64,000 nucleotides of DNA from Oleiagrimonas sp963821885 (GCA_963821885.1 CAWGFN010000005.1:353478-417477), one strand, 5' to 3'; counted from the first letter of the stretch, positions 35,128-46,695 are shown. A program made the numbers and translations. Notes: generated by a model not told the origin, from the letters alone.

Positions 35128-36450
35128 TCACTGCAGCAGGCTGTTGACCTGCTCGAGATCCTTGACCGTGATGGTCCCGGCGGCCTGCTTGAGCAGCAGC
35201 TGGTTGAGCACGTACTGGTGGCGGGCCTGCGAATAGGCCTGCTGGGCGTTGATCAGGTTGCCCTGGCCGATCAGCACATCGACGATGGTGCGCGTGCCGA
35301 CCTTGAACCCGGCCTCGGTCGCTTCCAGCGCGCTCTTGGAGGAGACCACGGCCTGACGGGTCGCCTCGACCTCGCTGATGCCGGCATTGACCGAGCGGAA
35401 GTAGTTGCGCGTGTTGCGGATGATCTGGCGACGTTGCGAGGTCAGACCGTCCTGCGCGGCGTCGCGCTGGGCGATCGACTGGCGTACCTGCGATTGGGTC
35501 AGGCCGCCGGAGAACAGCGGCACGCGCAGCGTCAGGCCGATGGTGGTGCCGCTGGGCACGCGGGTGTAGCCGAGCTGGTTCCAGTTCGCGGCCTTGCCGT
35601 AGCTCAGGCTGGCGCTGACGGTCGGCAGGTGGCCGGCGCGCGCGGAGTTGATCTGGTTGTCGGCGGCATCGACGTTGAACTTCTGGGCCAGCAGGTTGGG
35701 GTTGTTCTGCAGCGCGATGTTGACCCAGTCGCTGACGCGATTGGGCTTGGGCGCATCCAGCGGCACGTCGTCGCGCAGCACCTTGAGGTTGCTGGCCGGC
35801 TCGCCGGTGATCTCGGTCAGCGCCTCGCGCGCATCGTTGAGCGTGTTCTCGGCGCTGATCAGCTGCGCGGTGGCGGCGTCGTGCTGGGCCTTGGCGTCCT
35901 GCACGTCGGTGATCGGCGACAGTCCGACCTTGAAACGCTGCTGGGCCTGGTCCAGCTCGCGCGCCAGCGACTTCTCGTTGGCCTTGCTGAATTCGACCTG
36001 GTCCTTGGCGGTGAGCACATTGAAATAGGCCGTGGCCACGCGCACCAGCAGGTTCTGGGTGGCGGCCTGGTACTGCGCGTTCTGGCTGTCGGACAGGCGG
36101 TCGGCGGCCTTGAGGTCCTCGATGCGGCTCCAGTCGAACACGCTCTGGGTCAGGTTCAGCGACATCTGGCGGCTGCGCCGCGAACCGGTCGGGCCGCCGA
36201 GGAGATTCTCGCTGCGGTTGGCCTGGCTCAGGGTGAGGCTGGCGTCGATCTGCGGCAGCAGCGCGGAGCGTGCCTGGTTGATGCCTTCGTGCACGCTGCG
36301 GCGGTTGGCGTCGGCCAGGGCCAGCTGCGGGTCGTTCTGGCGAGCCTGGCGATAGGCCTGCATCAGGTCTTCGGCGTGGGCGATGCCGGGTGCCGCGGCA
36401 ACCAGGGCCAGGGCCAGCAACAGGGGTTTGATGCGCATGATCTGCCTCAT
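35128..36450 (-). CDS. tolC: TolC family outer-membrane channel
   Basis: A 440-residue outer-membrane efflux/secretion channel. It has a signal peptide ending IAHA and two repeats of coiled-coil helices with barrel strands. Typical TolC blocks are QAYRQARQNDPQLALADANR near the start and GFKVGTRTIVDVLIGQGNL in the second half. This is the general TolC, different from the efflux-specific factor at 15333. The ATG at 36450 has AGGA nine bases upstream; the ATG at 36438 with GAGG five bases upstream is an equal candidate. The gene lies 28 bases after pcm in the same orientation. Confidence 0.92.
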   Translation of the reverse strand: MRQIMRIKPLLLALALVAAAPGIAHAEDLMQAYRQARQNDPQLALADANRRSVHEGINQARSALLPQIDASLTLSQANRSENLLGGPTGSRRSRQMSLNLTQSVFDWSRIEDLKAADRLSDSQNAQYQAATQNLLVRVATAYFNVLTAKDQVEFSKANEKSLARELDQAQQRFKVGLSPITDVQDAKAQHDAATAQLISAENTLNDAREALTEITGEPASNLKVLRDDVPLDAPKPNRVSDWVNIALQNNPNLLAQKFNVDAADNQINSARAGHLPTVSASLSYGKAANWNQLGYTRVPSGTTIGLTLRVPLFSGGLTQSQVRQSIAQRDAAQDGLTSQRRQIIRNTRNYFRSVNAGISEVEATRQAVVSSKSALEATEAGFKVGTRTIVDVLIGQGNLINAQQAYSQARHQYVLNQLLLKQAAGTITVKDLEQVNSLLQ

Positions 36451-36478
36451 GGTGAGTCGTCCTCTTGACGCGCGGCGC

Positions 36479-37138
36479 TCAGAGCGCGAACCGCGGTTCC
36501 GGTTGGGCATTCTTGAGATAGGGAAGGTCGGTTTCGAACAGGCTCTGCTCGCGGTAACGGCCGTCGCCTTCATGATGCAACAGCACGGCCTCCATCACCG
36601 GTTCGCGGCCGCGCACCACGAACATGCGGCCACCGGGCTTGAGCCAGCGGTGGAAGCGCTCGGGCACGGAGAGTACGGCTGCGGTCACCACGATCACGTC
36701 GAATACGCCGCCGGGCTGGTAGTCGTTGACCGCTTCGGCCGTGACCAGCTCGACGTTGTCGATGCCGGCCGCGCGCAGCCTCTGGCCGGCGCTTTCGATG
36801 AAGTCGGCGTGCATGTCGATGCTGGCGACACGGCGCGCCAGGTGCGCCAGGCAGGCGGTCAGGAATCCGGAGCCGGTGCCGATTTCCAGAACGTCCTCGT
36901 CACCACCCAGGTCCAGCGACTGCAGCAGGCGGCCCTCGACCACCGGGTGCATCATCTGCTCGCCGTGTCCCAGCGGCAGCGCGATGTCGGCGAAGGCCAG
37001 GTTGCGCCAGGCGGCCGGCACGAAGTCCTCGCGGCGCACCTTGCCGAGCACGTCGAGCACGCGGCCGTCGAGCACTTCCCACGAGCGCACCTGCAGATCG
37101 ATCATGTTGTGGCGCGCCAATTCCAGGTTCATCGTCAT
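36479..37138 (-). CDS. pcm: Protein-L-isoaspartate O-methyltransferase family protein
   Basis: A 219-residue SAM-dependent methyltransferase of the PCMT family, which repairs isoaspartate in damaged proteins. Motif I is visible as VLEIGTGSGFLTACLA, followed by VASIDMHADFIESA. The conserved PCMT block around the active site reads LPLGHGEQMMHPVVEG rather than the canonical GYGQTIS form, so activity on isoaspartate is not certain. A perfect TATAAT -10 (minus strand, 37168-37173) lies 30 bases upstream. The pcm-tolC pair is common in Xanthomonadales. Confidence 0.8.
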   Translation of the reverse strand: MTMNLELARHNMIDLQVRSWEVLDGRVLDVLGKVRREDFVPAAWRNLAFADIALPLGHGEQMMHPVVEGRLLQSLDLGGDEDVLEIGTGSGFLTACLAHLARRVASIDMHADFIESAGQRLRAAGIDNVELVTAEAVNDYQPGGVFDVIVVTAAVLSVPERFHRWLKPGGRMFVVRGREPVMEAVLLHHEGDGRYREQSLFETDLPYLKNAQPEPRFAL

Positions 37139-37167
37139 CTTGCGTCAGGGTCAGTATCGGGCGTGCA

Positions 37168-37173
37168 ATTATA
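37168..37173 (-). promoter_or_regulatory. -10 element (TATAAT) of the pcm-tolC unit
   Basis: On the minus strand the hexamer matches the sigma-70 -10 consensus exactly and lies 30 bases before the pcm start. The expected -35 position (37191-37196, GTGTCG) is a poor match. Confidence 0.45.
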
Positions 37174-37332
37174 GGGCGCCGCAGGCATGGCGACACGCGA
37201 ATCCAGCAGCCTGTGCGAGCATCGTGATGGGCCTGCGAGCGGCGCCGAAGTGCCGGAAGTCACCGTGTCCGCGGGCATCCGGGTGTGTCCGCGGCCGGAC
37301 ACTGCCCGTATGGAAATAAATGAACCGAAGCG

Positions 37333-37338
37333 TATAAT
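37333..37338 (+). promoter_or_regulatory. -10 element (TATAAT) of the TetR gene
   Basis: A perfect TATAAT stands 17 bases before the first ATG (37356) of the TetR gene, in an AT-rich patch unlike its surroundings. No good -35 is present, so activation or weak expression is possible. The predicted transcript would have a very short leader. Confidence 0.5.
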
Positions 37339-37355
37339 AAAGCCTGTTGCCCCCG

Positions 37356-38018
37356 ATGCAAGCCACTTCGATGAACATGCCTGTCAAATGCCCGCGTCCC
37401 GGTCGCCCCAAGGACATGGAAAAGCACGCGGCGATTCTCGATGCCGCCCAGGACCTGTTCACGAGCCAGGGCTTCGAACACACCAGCATGGATGCCGTGG
37501 CGGCACGTGCCAACGTGTCCAAGCTGACCGTCTACAGCCACTTCGGCGACAAGGCCTCGCTGTTCCGCGAGGCCGTGCGCGCGCGCTGCCAGGCCATGGT
37601 GCCCGAGCGCCTGTACCGCATGCATGCCGGCGACTCCCTGCGCGAAGCCCTGCTGCGCATCGCCCGCCACCATGCCGAACTGATGAGCAGCGCCGACAGC
37701 ATCGGTCTGTGGCGCGCGGTGGCCAACGACTGCAGCGGTGGCGGCCAGCAGCTGGCGCAGATGCTGTGGGAGGAAGGGCCGACCCGCTCGCGTCAGCTGA
37801 TGCAGAACCTGCTGGAGGAACAGGTCCAGGCCGGCGCGCTGCACATCGAGGACGTGCCTCGGGCGGCCAGCCAGTTCCTGTGCCTGCTCAAGGGCGACGC
37901 CCATTTCCGCCGCCTGCTCGGTTGCACCGACGACGCCTGCCCGAAATTCATCAACGAGATGCGGGCCGACGCCGAGGCGGCGGTGGACATGTTCCTGCGC
38001 GCCTACGCCCGCGCCTGA
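37356..38018 (+). CDS. TetR/AcrR family transcriptional regulator
   Basis: A repressor-type regulator of about 220 residues. The N-terminal helix-turn-helix is clear: HAAILDAAQDLFTSQGFEHT, then MDAVAARANVSKLTVYSHFGDKASLF. The C-terminal ligand domain resembles the AefR-like group (AMVPERLYRMHAGDSLREALL), regulators of efflux and quorum-sensing genes. Three nearby ATGs (37356, 37371, 37377) are possible starts; none has a Shine-Dalgarno. It is divergent from pcm-tolC, so control of tolC is plausible but unproven. Confidence 0.85.
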   Translation: MQATSMNMPVKCPRPGRPKDMEKHAAILDAAQDLFTSQGFEHTSMDAVAARANVSKLTVYSHFGDKASLFREAVRARCQAMVPERLYRMHAGDSLREALLRIARHHAELMSSADSIGLWRAVANDCSGGGQQLAQMLWEEGPTRSRQLMQNLLEEQVQAGALHIEDVPRAASQFLCLLKGDAHFRRLLGCTDDACPKFINEMRADAEAAVDMFLRAYARA

Positions 38019-38060
38019 GGCAGCGCGCCGGCGACGCCGGCGCACATGGGATCATCCGCT

Positions 38061-38597
38061 TCAGCCGCGCTCGGCGTCGTAGCGCGCCACGCTGGCCAGC
38101 AGTTCGGCCCGCGCCGCCTCGGCGTTCTCCCAGCCGTCGAGCTTGACCCACTTGCCCTTCTCCAGGTCCTTGTAGTGCTCGAAGAAGTGGCCGATGCGCT
38201 CGAGCCAGTGGCCGGACACCTTGTCGATGTCGTCGATATGGGCATACCCGCTGAAGATCTTGGCGTTGGGCGCCATGATCAGCTTCTCGTCGCTGCCGGC
38301 CTCGTCGGTCATCCTCAGCATGCCGACCGGACGGCAGGGAATCACCGAGGCCGGGATCAGCGGCAGCGGCAGGATCACCAGGGCGTCGAGAGGATCGCCA
38401 TCGCCGCCCAGGGTGTGCGGGATGTAGCCGTAGTTGCACGGGTAGCGCATCGGCGTGGTCAGCACGCGGTCGACGAACACGGCGCCGCTGGCCTTGTCCA
38501 CTTCGTACTTGACGGGCTCGGCGTCCTTGGGGATTTCGATGATGACGTTGTACTCACCGGGCGTCTTGGCGCCGGCGGTCACCAGGTCGAGGCTCAT
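38061..38597 (-). CDS. ppa: Inorganic pyrophosphatase
   Basis: A 178-residue family I soluble pyrophosphatase. Active-site residues are seen in KYEVDKASGAVFVDR, YPCNYGYIPHTLGGDGDPLDALV (Asp triad) and DKVSGHWLERIGHFFEHYKDLEKGKWV. It hydrolyses pyrophosphate to phosphate. The start at 38597 (MSLDLV) is favoured; an open extension upstream has no family match. With hppA (44521) and pfp (46696) the window holds three pyrophosphate-using enzymes. Confidence 0.96.
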   Translation of the reverse strand: MSLDLVTAGAKTPGEYNVIIEIPKDAEPVKYEVDKASGAVFVDRVLTTPMRYPCNYGYIPHTLGGDGDPLDALVILPLPLIPASVIPCRPVGMLRMTDEAGSDEKLIMAPNAKIFSGYAHIDDIDKVSGHWLERIGHFFEHYKDLEKGKWVKLDGWENAEAARAELLASVARYDAERG

Positions 38598-38834
38598 GCG
38601 GATGTCCTGTGTGCGTGCGGGGATTCGGGGGGCGGCAAGGATAGGACAATCGCTGCTGCGCCGCAAAAAATGGCGATGATACGGTGGGTGCGGGGCGCCG
38701 CCGCCGTGTGTCTGGCGCGGTGAGACCTTCGCCTGCCAGACCGGGCTGGGCGGTCCGCGCGGGCTGCCCTGCGATCAGGATCCGCGGGCGCGCCGCGCGC
38801 ATCGATGAAGGCGACGGCTCGTGGCCGGACCGGC

Positions 38835-39668
38835 TCAGGAGAAGGGCAGCTCGCGCAGCCACTTGGTGGCGATCCACTTCTCGCCCTCGACCACCGGCAG
38901 GCCGGCGTGCAGGGACGACTTGTCGCCGCCCTCGTAGGCGAAATACACCGCGGTGCCGCGCCGCGCGGTGACGGTGACCCCGGCGTTGGGGAAGTGCGTG
39001 CCGCCGCCGACCTCGGGCGTGTTCAGGTAGACCAGCACGGTGGCCACCCGCTGGCCACTCTTGGCGGTGAGCATCTCGTAGCCGTGGTGCTCGGGATTGA
39101 ACCAGTCGTAGTGCGGTTCGTACTGCTGGCCGGGCAGGTAGTGCAGCACCTGCAGGCCCTCGCCGTAGTGCTCGGGCAGGCCGGTGAGTTCGGCGATGCG
39201 CTTTTCCAGCCGTGCGATAAGCGGGGTCTCGCCGACCTGGAAGAACATGCCCTGGCTGGTGCGCGCCTTGTCGACCTGGTCGTCGCCCTTCTTGTTCACC
39301 GTGCGCGAGCGGTCCAGGCGCGGACTTGCAAGGGCGATCAGCTGTTCGCACTCGTCATGGTCCAGCAGGCCCTCGAGCACGCGGATCGGCGGCTTGTCCA
39401 CGTTCACCGCGATGTCCACGCGCTTGCCGTCCACCACCTGCACGGGCGGCTCCGGGTGGCGCGGTCGGCGTCCGTCGAGCGGGGTGGCGACCGTTTCCAG
39501 GGCCACCGCCGGCCGGTTGAGGATCTTGGCCACCAGTTGCCGCGCCTGTCGCGGTTGATACCCGGCGCGCAGCATCATCTGGATGATCTGGTCGATGTCG
39601 TGCCCCGCTTCCGCGGTCGACAGGACCCAGTCCTTCAGTGAGTTGCTTCGTGAGGTGTTGCTGCTCAT
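38835..39668 (-). CDS. 2-oxoglutarate-Fe(II) oxygenase, prolyl 4-hydroxylase-like
   Basis: A 277-residue protein. The C-terminal half is a prolyl 4-hydroxylase domain with the iron ligands His and Asp in EPHYDWF and the second His in SSLHAGLPV; the lysine seven residues after it (EGEKW) binds 2-oxoglutarate. The N-terminal 65 residues are a helical extension (DQIIQMMLRAGYQPRQARQLVA). The substrate is unknown. It lies downstream of the prolyl oligopeptidase gene, separated by a hairpin. Confidence 0.88.
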   Translation of the reverse strand: MSSNTSRSNSLKDWVLSTAEAGHDIDQIIQMMLRAGYQPRQARQLVAKILNRPAVALETVATPLDGRRPRHPEPPVQVVDGKRVDIAVNVDKPPIRVLEGLLDHDECEQLIALASPRLDRSRTVNKKGDDQVDKARTSQGMFFQVGETPLIARLEKRIAELTGLPEHYGEGLQVLHYLPGQQYEPHYDWFNPEHHGYEMLTAKSGQRVATVLVYLNTPEVGGGTHFPNAGVTVTARRGTAVYFAYEGGDKSSLHAGLPVVEGEKWIATKWLRELPFS

Positions 39669-39684
39669 GGGCGACGATTGTAAT

Positions 39685-39719
39685 GGACCGGCGGCGTCGT
39701 TTGGCGACCCCGCCGGTCC
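39685..39719. terminator. Hairpin between prolyl oligopeptidase and oxygenase genes
   Basis: A 10-bp perfect stem (ggaccggcgg and complement) encloses a 15-base loop that itself can pair. It stands between the oligopeptidase stop (39733) and the oxygenase start (39668), both on the minus strand, and lacks a T-tract. It may end the oligopeptidase transcript. Confidence 0.55.
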
Positions 39720-39732
39720 GCGTCGAAGTGCC

Positions 39733-41844
39733 TCAGCGCAGCTGGCGCCAGAGGAAATTCCAGGCCAGGGCGTGCATGTGCGCCGCCTGCCGATTGTCGG
39801 CGCCGGCGCCGTGGCCGCCCTCGGTATTCTCGTAGAACCACACGTTGGGGTGGCCCATGGCCTCCATTTTCGCGGCCATCTTGCGCGCCTGGGCCGGGCC
39901 GACCCGATCGTCGCTGGTGGTGGTGTAGAACAGCACCGGCGGATAATCGCGGCCCTTCTTCACCAGTTGGTAGGGCGAGAAGGTCCTGATGTAGGCCCAC
40001 TGCGCGGGATCGTCCGGGTTGCCGTATTCGCCGATCCACGAGGCGCCGGCATCCAGGTGCACGTAACGCTTCATGTCCAGCAGCGGGACTTCGCAGGCGA
40101 TCGCGCCGAACAGCTTCGGGTAGGTCACCAGCATGTTGCCCATCAACAGGCCGCCATTGCTGCCGCCCTCGGCGCCCAGATGGGCGGGCGAGGTGACGCC
40201 GCGGCGGATCAGGTCGCGCGCCACCGCGGCGAAGTCCTGGTAGGCCTTCGGCCGATTGGCCTTGAGCGCGGCCTTGTGCCAACGCGGGCCGTATTCGCCG
40301 CCGCCGCGGATGTTGGCGATCACGTAGACGCCGCCGCGAGCCAGCCAGGCGCGGCCCATGGCGCCGCTGTAGTGCGGCAGCAGCGAGACCTCGAAGCCGC
40401 CGTAGCCGTACAGCAGGGTGCGGTTGCTGCCGTCTAGCTTCATGTCCCTGGGCGCGATCTCGAAATACGGCACCCGGGTGCCGTCCCTGGAGGTGGCGAA
40501 ATGCTGGCTGACGGTGAACTTCGAGCTGTCGAAGAAGGCCGGGGCCTGCTTGATCTTCTCCGCCGCGGTGTTGCCGATGACGCCACGCTCGAGGGTCGAC
40601 GGGGTCAGGAACCCGGTGACGTTGAGCCAGTAGACATCGCTGTTGTCCGGGTCGGTGTCGACCACGCTGACCGTGCTCAGCGCCGGTGCTCCGGCCAGCG
40701 CCTTGCGCGACCAGCTGCCATCAGCCTGCGGCGTCAGGACTTCAAGCCGGCTTTGCACATCCTTCAGCGTGTCGAGGATGAGGTGGTGGCGGGTCCAGGT
40801 GAACGAGGACAGCGCGGTGTGCTCGTCGGGCGTGAACAGGGCCGTGAAGTCGCGCTTGCCGGCCATGAAGTCGTCGTAGTGCATGACCAGCAGGGCACCG
40901 GCCGGCCAGGTGGTGCCGCCGGTGGTCCACGGCGACTTGGTCTCCACCAGCAGCCATTGGCGATGCACTCGCGCGTCGGCATCGCTGGGCACGTCCAGCT
41001 TCACCAGTTTGCCGTGCACGATCTGGAAGGTCTCGTTGTGGAAGAAGTCCTGGGCGACGCTGACGAAGCTGCGCTCGAAGCCGGGGGTCGCGTCATGCGA
41101 GGCCGACACCGCCAGGTCGCCGGGCTTGCCGGCATAGACCGTGCGCGCATCCTTCAGCGGCGTGCCGCGGGTCCATTCCTTGGCGATGCGAGGATAGCTC
41201 GACGTGGTCATGGAGCCGGGGCCGAAGTCCGTGCCGACGTAGATGTGGTCGCGGTCGATCCAGTCGACGTCGGTCTTGGACAGCGGCAGCGAGAACCCGC
41301 CCTTGACGAAGCTGCGGCTGGGGATGTCGAACTCGCGCACCTGCACGGCATCGCCGCCGTCGGGCGACAGCGAGACCAGGCAGCGCTGGAAGTCCGGCTT
41401 CAGGCATTGCGCGCCCTTGAACACCCACTTGTGGCCTTCCGCCTTGCCCAGTGCGTCGACGTCCAGCAGCACCTGCCAGTGCGGGTCGGCCTTGCGGTAC
41501 TCGGCCAGCGTGGTGCGACGCCAGACGCCGCGCGGGTGGGCCTTGTCGCGCCAGAAGTTGTACAGGTAGTTCCCCATGCGTCCGACGTAGGGGATGCGCG
41601 CATCGGAATCGAGCACCTCGAGGATCCGCTTGCGGGTGCGTTCGAATTGGGCGCTGTCGGCAAAGGTCTTCTGGGTGCGTGCGTTCTGCTGGTGCACCCA
41701 CTGCATGGCCCGCGCGCTGTGGGTCTTCTCCAGCCACAGGTACGGATCGGTCGTCCCGCTTGCGGGCGCCGCCGGGGAGGCATGGGCGACCTGGATGGCG
41801 AGCAGGGTCGCGCATGCGGTCAGCAACAGGCGGGTGCGTTTCAT
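39733..41844 (-). CDS. Prolyl oligopeptidase family serine peptidase
   Basis: A 703-residue exported S9A peptidase that cleaves short peptides after proline. It has a signal peptide (cleavage after AHA, residue 22), a seven-bladed propeller (about 90-450) and a C-terminal alpha/beta-hydrolase domain. The catalytic triad is visible: Ser in GAEGGSNGGLLMG, Asp in TTSDDRVGP and His in EGGHGAGADN. GAGGTAATGCC precedes the ATG. In Xanthomonadales such enzymes are usually periplasmic. Confidence 0.95.
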   Translation of the reverse strand: MKRTRLLLTACATLLAIQVAHASPAAPASGTTDPYLWLEKTHSARAMQWVHQQNARTQKTFADSAQFERTRKRILEVLDSDARIPYVGRMGNYLYNFWRDKAHPRGVWRRTTLAEYRKADPHWQVLLDVDALGKAEGHKWVFKGAQCLKPDFQRCLVSLSPDGGDAVQVREFDIPSRSFVKGGFSLPLSKTDVDWIDRDHIYVGTDFGPGSMTTSSYPRIAKEWTRGTPLKDARTVYAGKPGDLAVSASHDATPGFERSFVSVAQDFFHNETFQIVHGKLVKLDVPSDADARVHRQWLLVETKSPWTTGGTTWPAGALLVMHYDDFMAGKRDFTALFTPDEHTALSSFTWTRHHLILDTLKDVQSRLEVLTPQADGSWSRKALAGAPALSTVSVVDTDPDNSDVYWLNVTGFLTPSTLERGVIGNTAAEKIKQAPAFFDSSKFTVSQHFATSRDGTRVPYFEIAPRDMKLDGSNRTLLYGYGGFEVSLLPHYSGAMGRAWLARGGVYVIANIRGGGEYGPRWHKAALKANRPKAYQDFAAVARDLIRRGVTSPAHLGAEGGSNGGLLMGNMLVTYPKLFGAIACEVPLLDMKRYVHLDAGASWIGEYGNPDDPAQWAYIRTFSPYQLVKKGRDYPPVLFYTTTSDDRVGPAQARKMAAKMEAMGHPNVWFYENTEGGHGAGADNRQAAHMHALAWNFLWRQLR

Positions 41845-41915
41845 GGCATTACCTCGTATCTCGTCTGCAAGTGAGTATCACCCCAGGCATGCATCCATGC
41901 ATGGGCCGAAAGGGA

Positions 41916-43802
41916 TTACCAGCCACCGCCGCCGCCACCACCGCCGCCACCGCCGGAAAAGCCGCCCGAACCCGAGCTTGATCCCGGCGCCACCGAAGCC
42001 GAGGCGATGGCGCTGCTCACGCCGCTGCCGAGGCTGTCGCCGAGGCTCGCCAGGCTGCCGGCGCCGAGCAGGCCGATGTTGCTGCCGTGGTACCAGGCCG
42101 GTTGTGCCTGGCGCATCTGTTCGGCATCGAGTGTCTCGGCGAAGCGCTCGCCCCAGGCATTGCCGACGTCCAGCGCCACCGCATAGGGCAGGTAGCGGGC
42201 GAACAGTTCCGGATGCGACTCGGGCTTGTAGCGCGAGTCCAGTTCCTGCTTCTCGGCCACGCCCAGGTACCAGCGGAAACCCTCGATGCCGTCGAGCAGG
42301 CGCGCGCCATCCTGGGTTGGCGCCTTCATCCAGTGGTAGAAGGCGATGTTGGTGCCGATCAGGACGGCGAACAGCGGCAGCACGGCGTATCCGACCGCGG
42401 AGCCGAACAGGAACAGGCCCGCCACTTCGCCGGCGGCGAAGGGCAGCAGGAACAGCCAGTTGAAGATGCTGCCCAGCACGTGCCCGCTGCGGGCCTTGCG
42501 CACGGCGACGGCGGCCATGGCATAGAGGCCCAGGCTCCAGCCGGCGAGCCACACCATCATGAAGGCACCCTTCGGATCCCGGCCGTAGACCATGGCCAGC
42601 AACGACAGCAGGGAGATCAGCACGCCGGGCCACAGCTTGCCGTAGTTGGTGAGGAAATATTTCTTCTCATAGGCGCGCGACAGCGCCCCTTCATGGCTCT
42701 TGCGGGCCTTGACGATGCGCGTGCGCTCGGACTGTTCGAGCGTCAGGCTGTCGCCACCGGAGAACAGCGCCTGGAACAGCGCCTTGGCGTCGCCGCGAAG
42801 GCCGTCCGCCGGGGCATCGGCCTTGCGGGTCAGGGTGTAGCTCTTGCCGTGTTGCTCGATGTCCAGGCAACCACGGGCCGCCAGCCCCAGGATGCCCGCG
42901 GTGAAGCAGGTGTTGTCGTAGCCCATCCGGCGCACATAGCGCAGCGCGGCAGCCGAATCGCCATCGGGCGGTTCGTAGCGCGCCACCATCGGGCCGGAGG
43001 CCGGATCGCGGCCGTACCTGTTCCAGGCCCAGCCGTAGTACAGCCACAGCAGCAGCAGTCCGAGCAGGGTCAGCAGCAGGTTGCGATTGTCATGCAGCAG
43101 CCAGGCCGTCTTCTGCATCGTGTCCGGCGCGCGCACCAGGCCCCTGGGGAATTCGAGAACGACGGTCAGGCCCTGATGCGGGCCGAGCGCCCGGGTGGTC
43201 TCGAACGTGGCGCCATCCGTGATCAGCCGGGCGCGCAGCGCTTGCGCGTTCGAGCCCTGGGCGCCGGTGTAGCCGTAGGCCTTCAGGGAGGCAGGATCGA
43301 CATCGACGGGCAGGTGCACCGTGGCGCCGGCCTGGTCGATGGTAAAGGCCCAGCCGGTGCCGGTGACGTTCCAGTACAGCTCGTCGTGATTGTCGAAGAA
43401 GCCGATCTGGCGCGTCGTCCGGTAGCGCAGGGTGTATCGATGCACGCCGCTGGCGATGACGTGGTCGCGGCTGCCGATGTACACGCGCACGCCGTTGCCG
43501 CGTTCTTGCGTGTGCCAGGGTTCGGGGTGACCGTCGCGTTCGACATCGAGCACCTGGAAGCCGACCCGGTAGCGATTGTGCTGGCGGTCGCTGTAGTCGG
43601 TGGGGAAATCGCGGTAGATGCCGCGACGAATGCGCTGACCCTCGGCGCGGACCCGTATGTGTTCGGTCACCGTCATGCCACCGTCGGCGGCGATCCGGAT
43701 ATCGGCGTGGTAGTCGAGGATGCGCTCGTCGGCATGCGCGGGCACGGCCCATGCCGTCAGGCAGGCCAGGAGAAACAAGCAGCAGGCAAGGCTACGGTTC
43801 AT
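41916..43802 (-). CDS. DUF2207 family membrane protein
   Basis: A 628-residue protein: signal peptide (cleavage after AHA, residue 24), a periplasmic beta-rich DUF2207 domain (RILDYHADIRIAADGGMTVTEHI), a membrane helix (about 245-262), a cytoplasmic part, several more helices, and a glycine-rich end (GFSGGGGG...W). The glycine-rich tail, encoded by a CCGCCACC-type run, is normal for the family. Function is unknown. The start at 43802 overlaps the lemA stop by 11 bases; DUF2207 genes are usually paired with lemA. Confidence 0.85.
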   Translation of the reverse strand: MNRSLACCLFLLACLTAWAVPAHADERILDYHADIRIAADGGMTVTEHIRVRAEGQRIRRGIYRDFPTDYSDRQHNRYRVGFQVLDVERDGHPEPWHTQERGNGVRVYIGSRDHVIASGVHRYTLRYRTTRQIGFFDNHDELYWNVTGTGWAFTIDQAGATVHLPVDVDPASLKAYGYTGAQGSNAQALRARLITDGATFETTRALGPHQGLTVVLEFPRGLVRAPDTMQKTAWLLHDNRNLLLTLLGLLLLWLYYGWAWNRYGRDPASGPMVARYEPPDGDSAAALRYVRRMGYDNTCFTAGILGLAARGCLDIEQHGKSYTLTRKADAPADGLRGDAKALFQALFSGGDSLTLEQSERTRIVKARKSHEGALSRAYEKKYFLTNYGKLWPGVLISLLSLLAMVYGRDPKGAFMMVWLAGWSLGLYAMAAVAVRKARSGHVLGSIFNWLFLLPFAAGEVAGLFLFGSAVGYAVLPLFAVLIGTNIAFYHWMKAPTQDGARLLDGIEGFRWYLGVAEKQELDSRYKPESHPELFARYLPYAVALDVGNAWGERFAETLDAEQMRQAQPAWYHGSNIGLLGAGSLASLGDSLGSGVSSAIASASVAPGSSSGSGGFSGGGGGGGGGGGW

Positions 43803-44349
43803 GTCCGGTCTCCAGGTCCACGGGCGCCTGCGCGCGGGCGCCATCCTCGGCGGCGAAGAAGGAAGCCGGGTGGAAGCCCGTCGCGCGCGCCACCAGGCGT
43901 TCGGGGAAGCGTTCCAGGTCCGTGTTGTACTGGCGCACCGAGCCGTTGTAGAAGCGCCGCGCATGCGCGATGGCGTCCTCGACCTCGACCAGTTCGGCCG
44001 ACAGCTGGCTGAAGCTGGTGCTGGCCTTGAGGTCGGGGTAGGCCTCGGAAAGCATGACCAGTCGGTCGAGGTCCTGGCCCAGCGCGGTTTCGGCCGTGGC
44101 GCGTTCGCGGGTGTCCCGCACCGCGCGCGCCTGGCTGCGCTCGCGGGTGACGCGCTCCAGCAGTTGTTGCTCGTGCCGGGCGTAACCGCGCACGGCTTCG
44201 ACCAGGCGCGGCACCAGGTCGTGGCGTCGCTGCAGCTGCACGTCGACGTCGCTCCACGCCACGTGCACCTGGTTGCGATCGCTGACCAGGCGGTTGAAGA
44301 CCCAGACGGCGTAGGCAACCACCAGCAACACGATCACGGTCGCGAGCAT
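43792..44349 (-). CDS. lemA: LemA family protein
   Basis: A 185-residue protein with one N-terminal membrane helix (about 2-18) and a helical-bundle domain. Family blocks are WSDVDVQLQRRHDLVPRLVEAV, then ASTSFSQLSAELVEVEDAIAHARRFYNGSVRQYN. LemA proteins are thought to be membrane-anchored; their role is unknown. A strong Shine-Dalgarno (GGAGGGGAG) precedes the ATG at 44349. It is translationally coupled to the DUF2207 gene. Confidence 0.9.
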   Translation of the reverse strand: MLATVIVLLVVAYAVWVFNRLVSDRNQVHVAWSDVDVQLQRRHDLVPRLVEAVRGYARHEQQLLERVTRERSQARAVRDTRERATAETALGQDLDRLVMLSEAYPDLKASTSFSQLSAELVEVEDAIAHARRFYNGSVRQYNTDLERFPERLVARATGFHPASFFAAEDGARAQAPVDLETGHEP

Positions 44350-44465
44350 GACTCCCCTCCCTCGGACATTCCGGTCATGACGCCTCCCCGGCGGCATGGC
44401 CAGGGCATTGTGGCACGGAAGCGCCGGTCATCCGATCGGGCATGCCCGTGCGGGCGCCGGGCATG

Positions 44466-44493
44466 AAAAAAAGCCCCCGCGCTGGGCGGGGGC
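44466..44493 (-). terminator. Rho-independent terminator of hppA
   Basis: On the minus strand an 8-bp G+C stem (gcgggggc... complement) with a five-base loop is followed by seven T's. It lies 28 bases after the hppA stop. This is the clearest intrinsic terminator in the window. Confidence 0.92.
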
Positions 44494-44520
44494 CTTGAAG
44501 AAACGCCCGTGCCGCGGCGT

Positions 44521-46576
<2,056 letters not shown>

Positions 46577-46695
46577 CTAGACCTCCCCAGATCTCAGGTT
46601 CCGCCACATGACGGTCCCGCGAGTATAGGGGCCATGCGGCCTGCAGGCTTTTGTGCGCTGCAATATGCCGTGGCGCCACCGATTCGTGCGGATTT

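Noticed and set aside
41916..41990. Glycine codon run at the end of the DUF2207 gene as a possible repeat element
   Set aside because: A glycine-rich C-terminus is normal for the DUF2207 family.
43803..44318. N-terminal extension of the DUF2207 gene through lemA
   Set aside because: The frame is open, but a signal peptide begins exactly at 43802 and the extension is only lemA in another frame.
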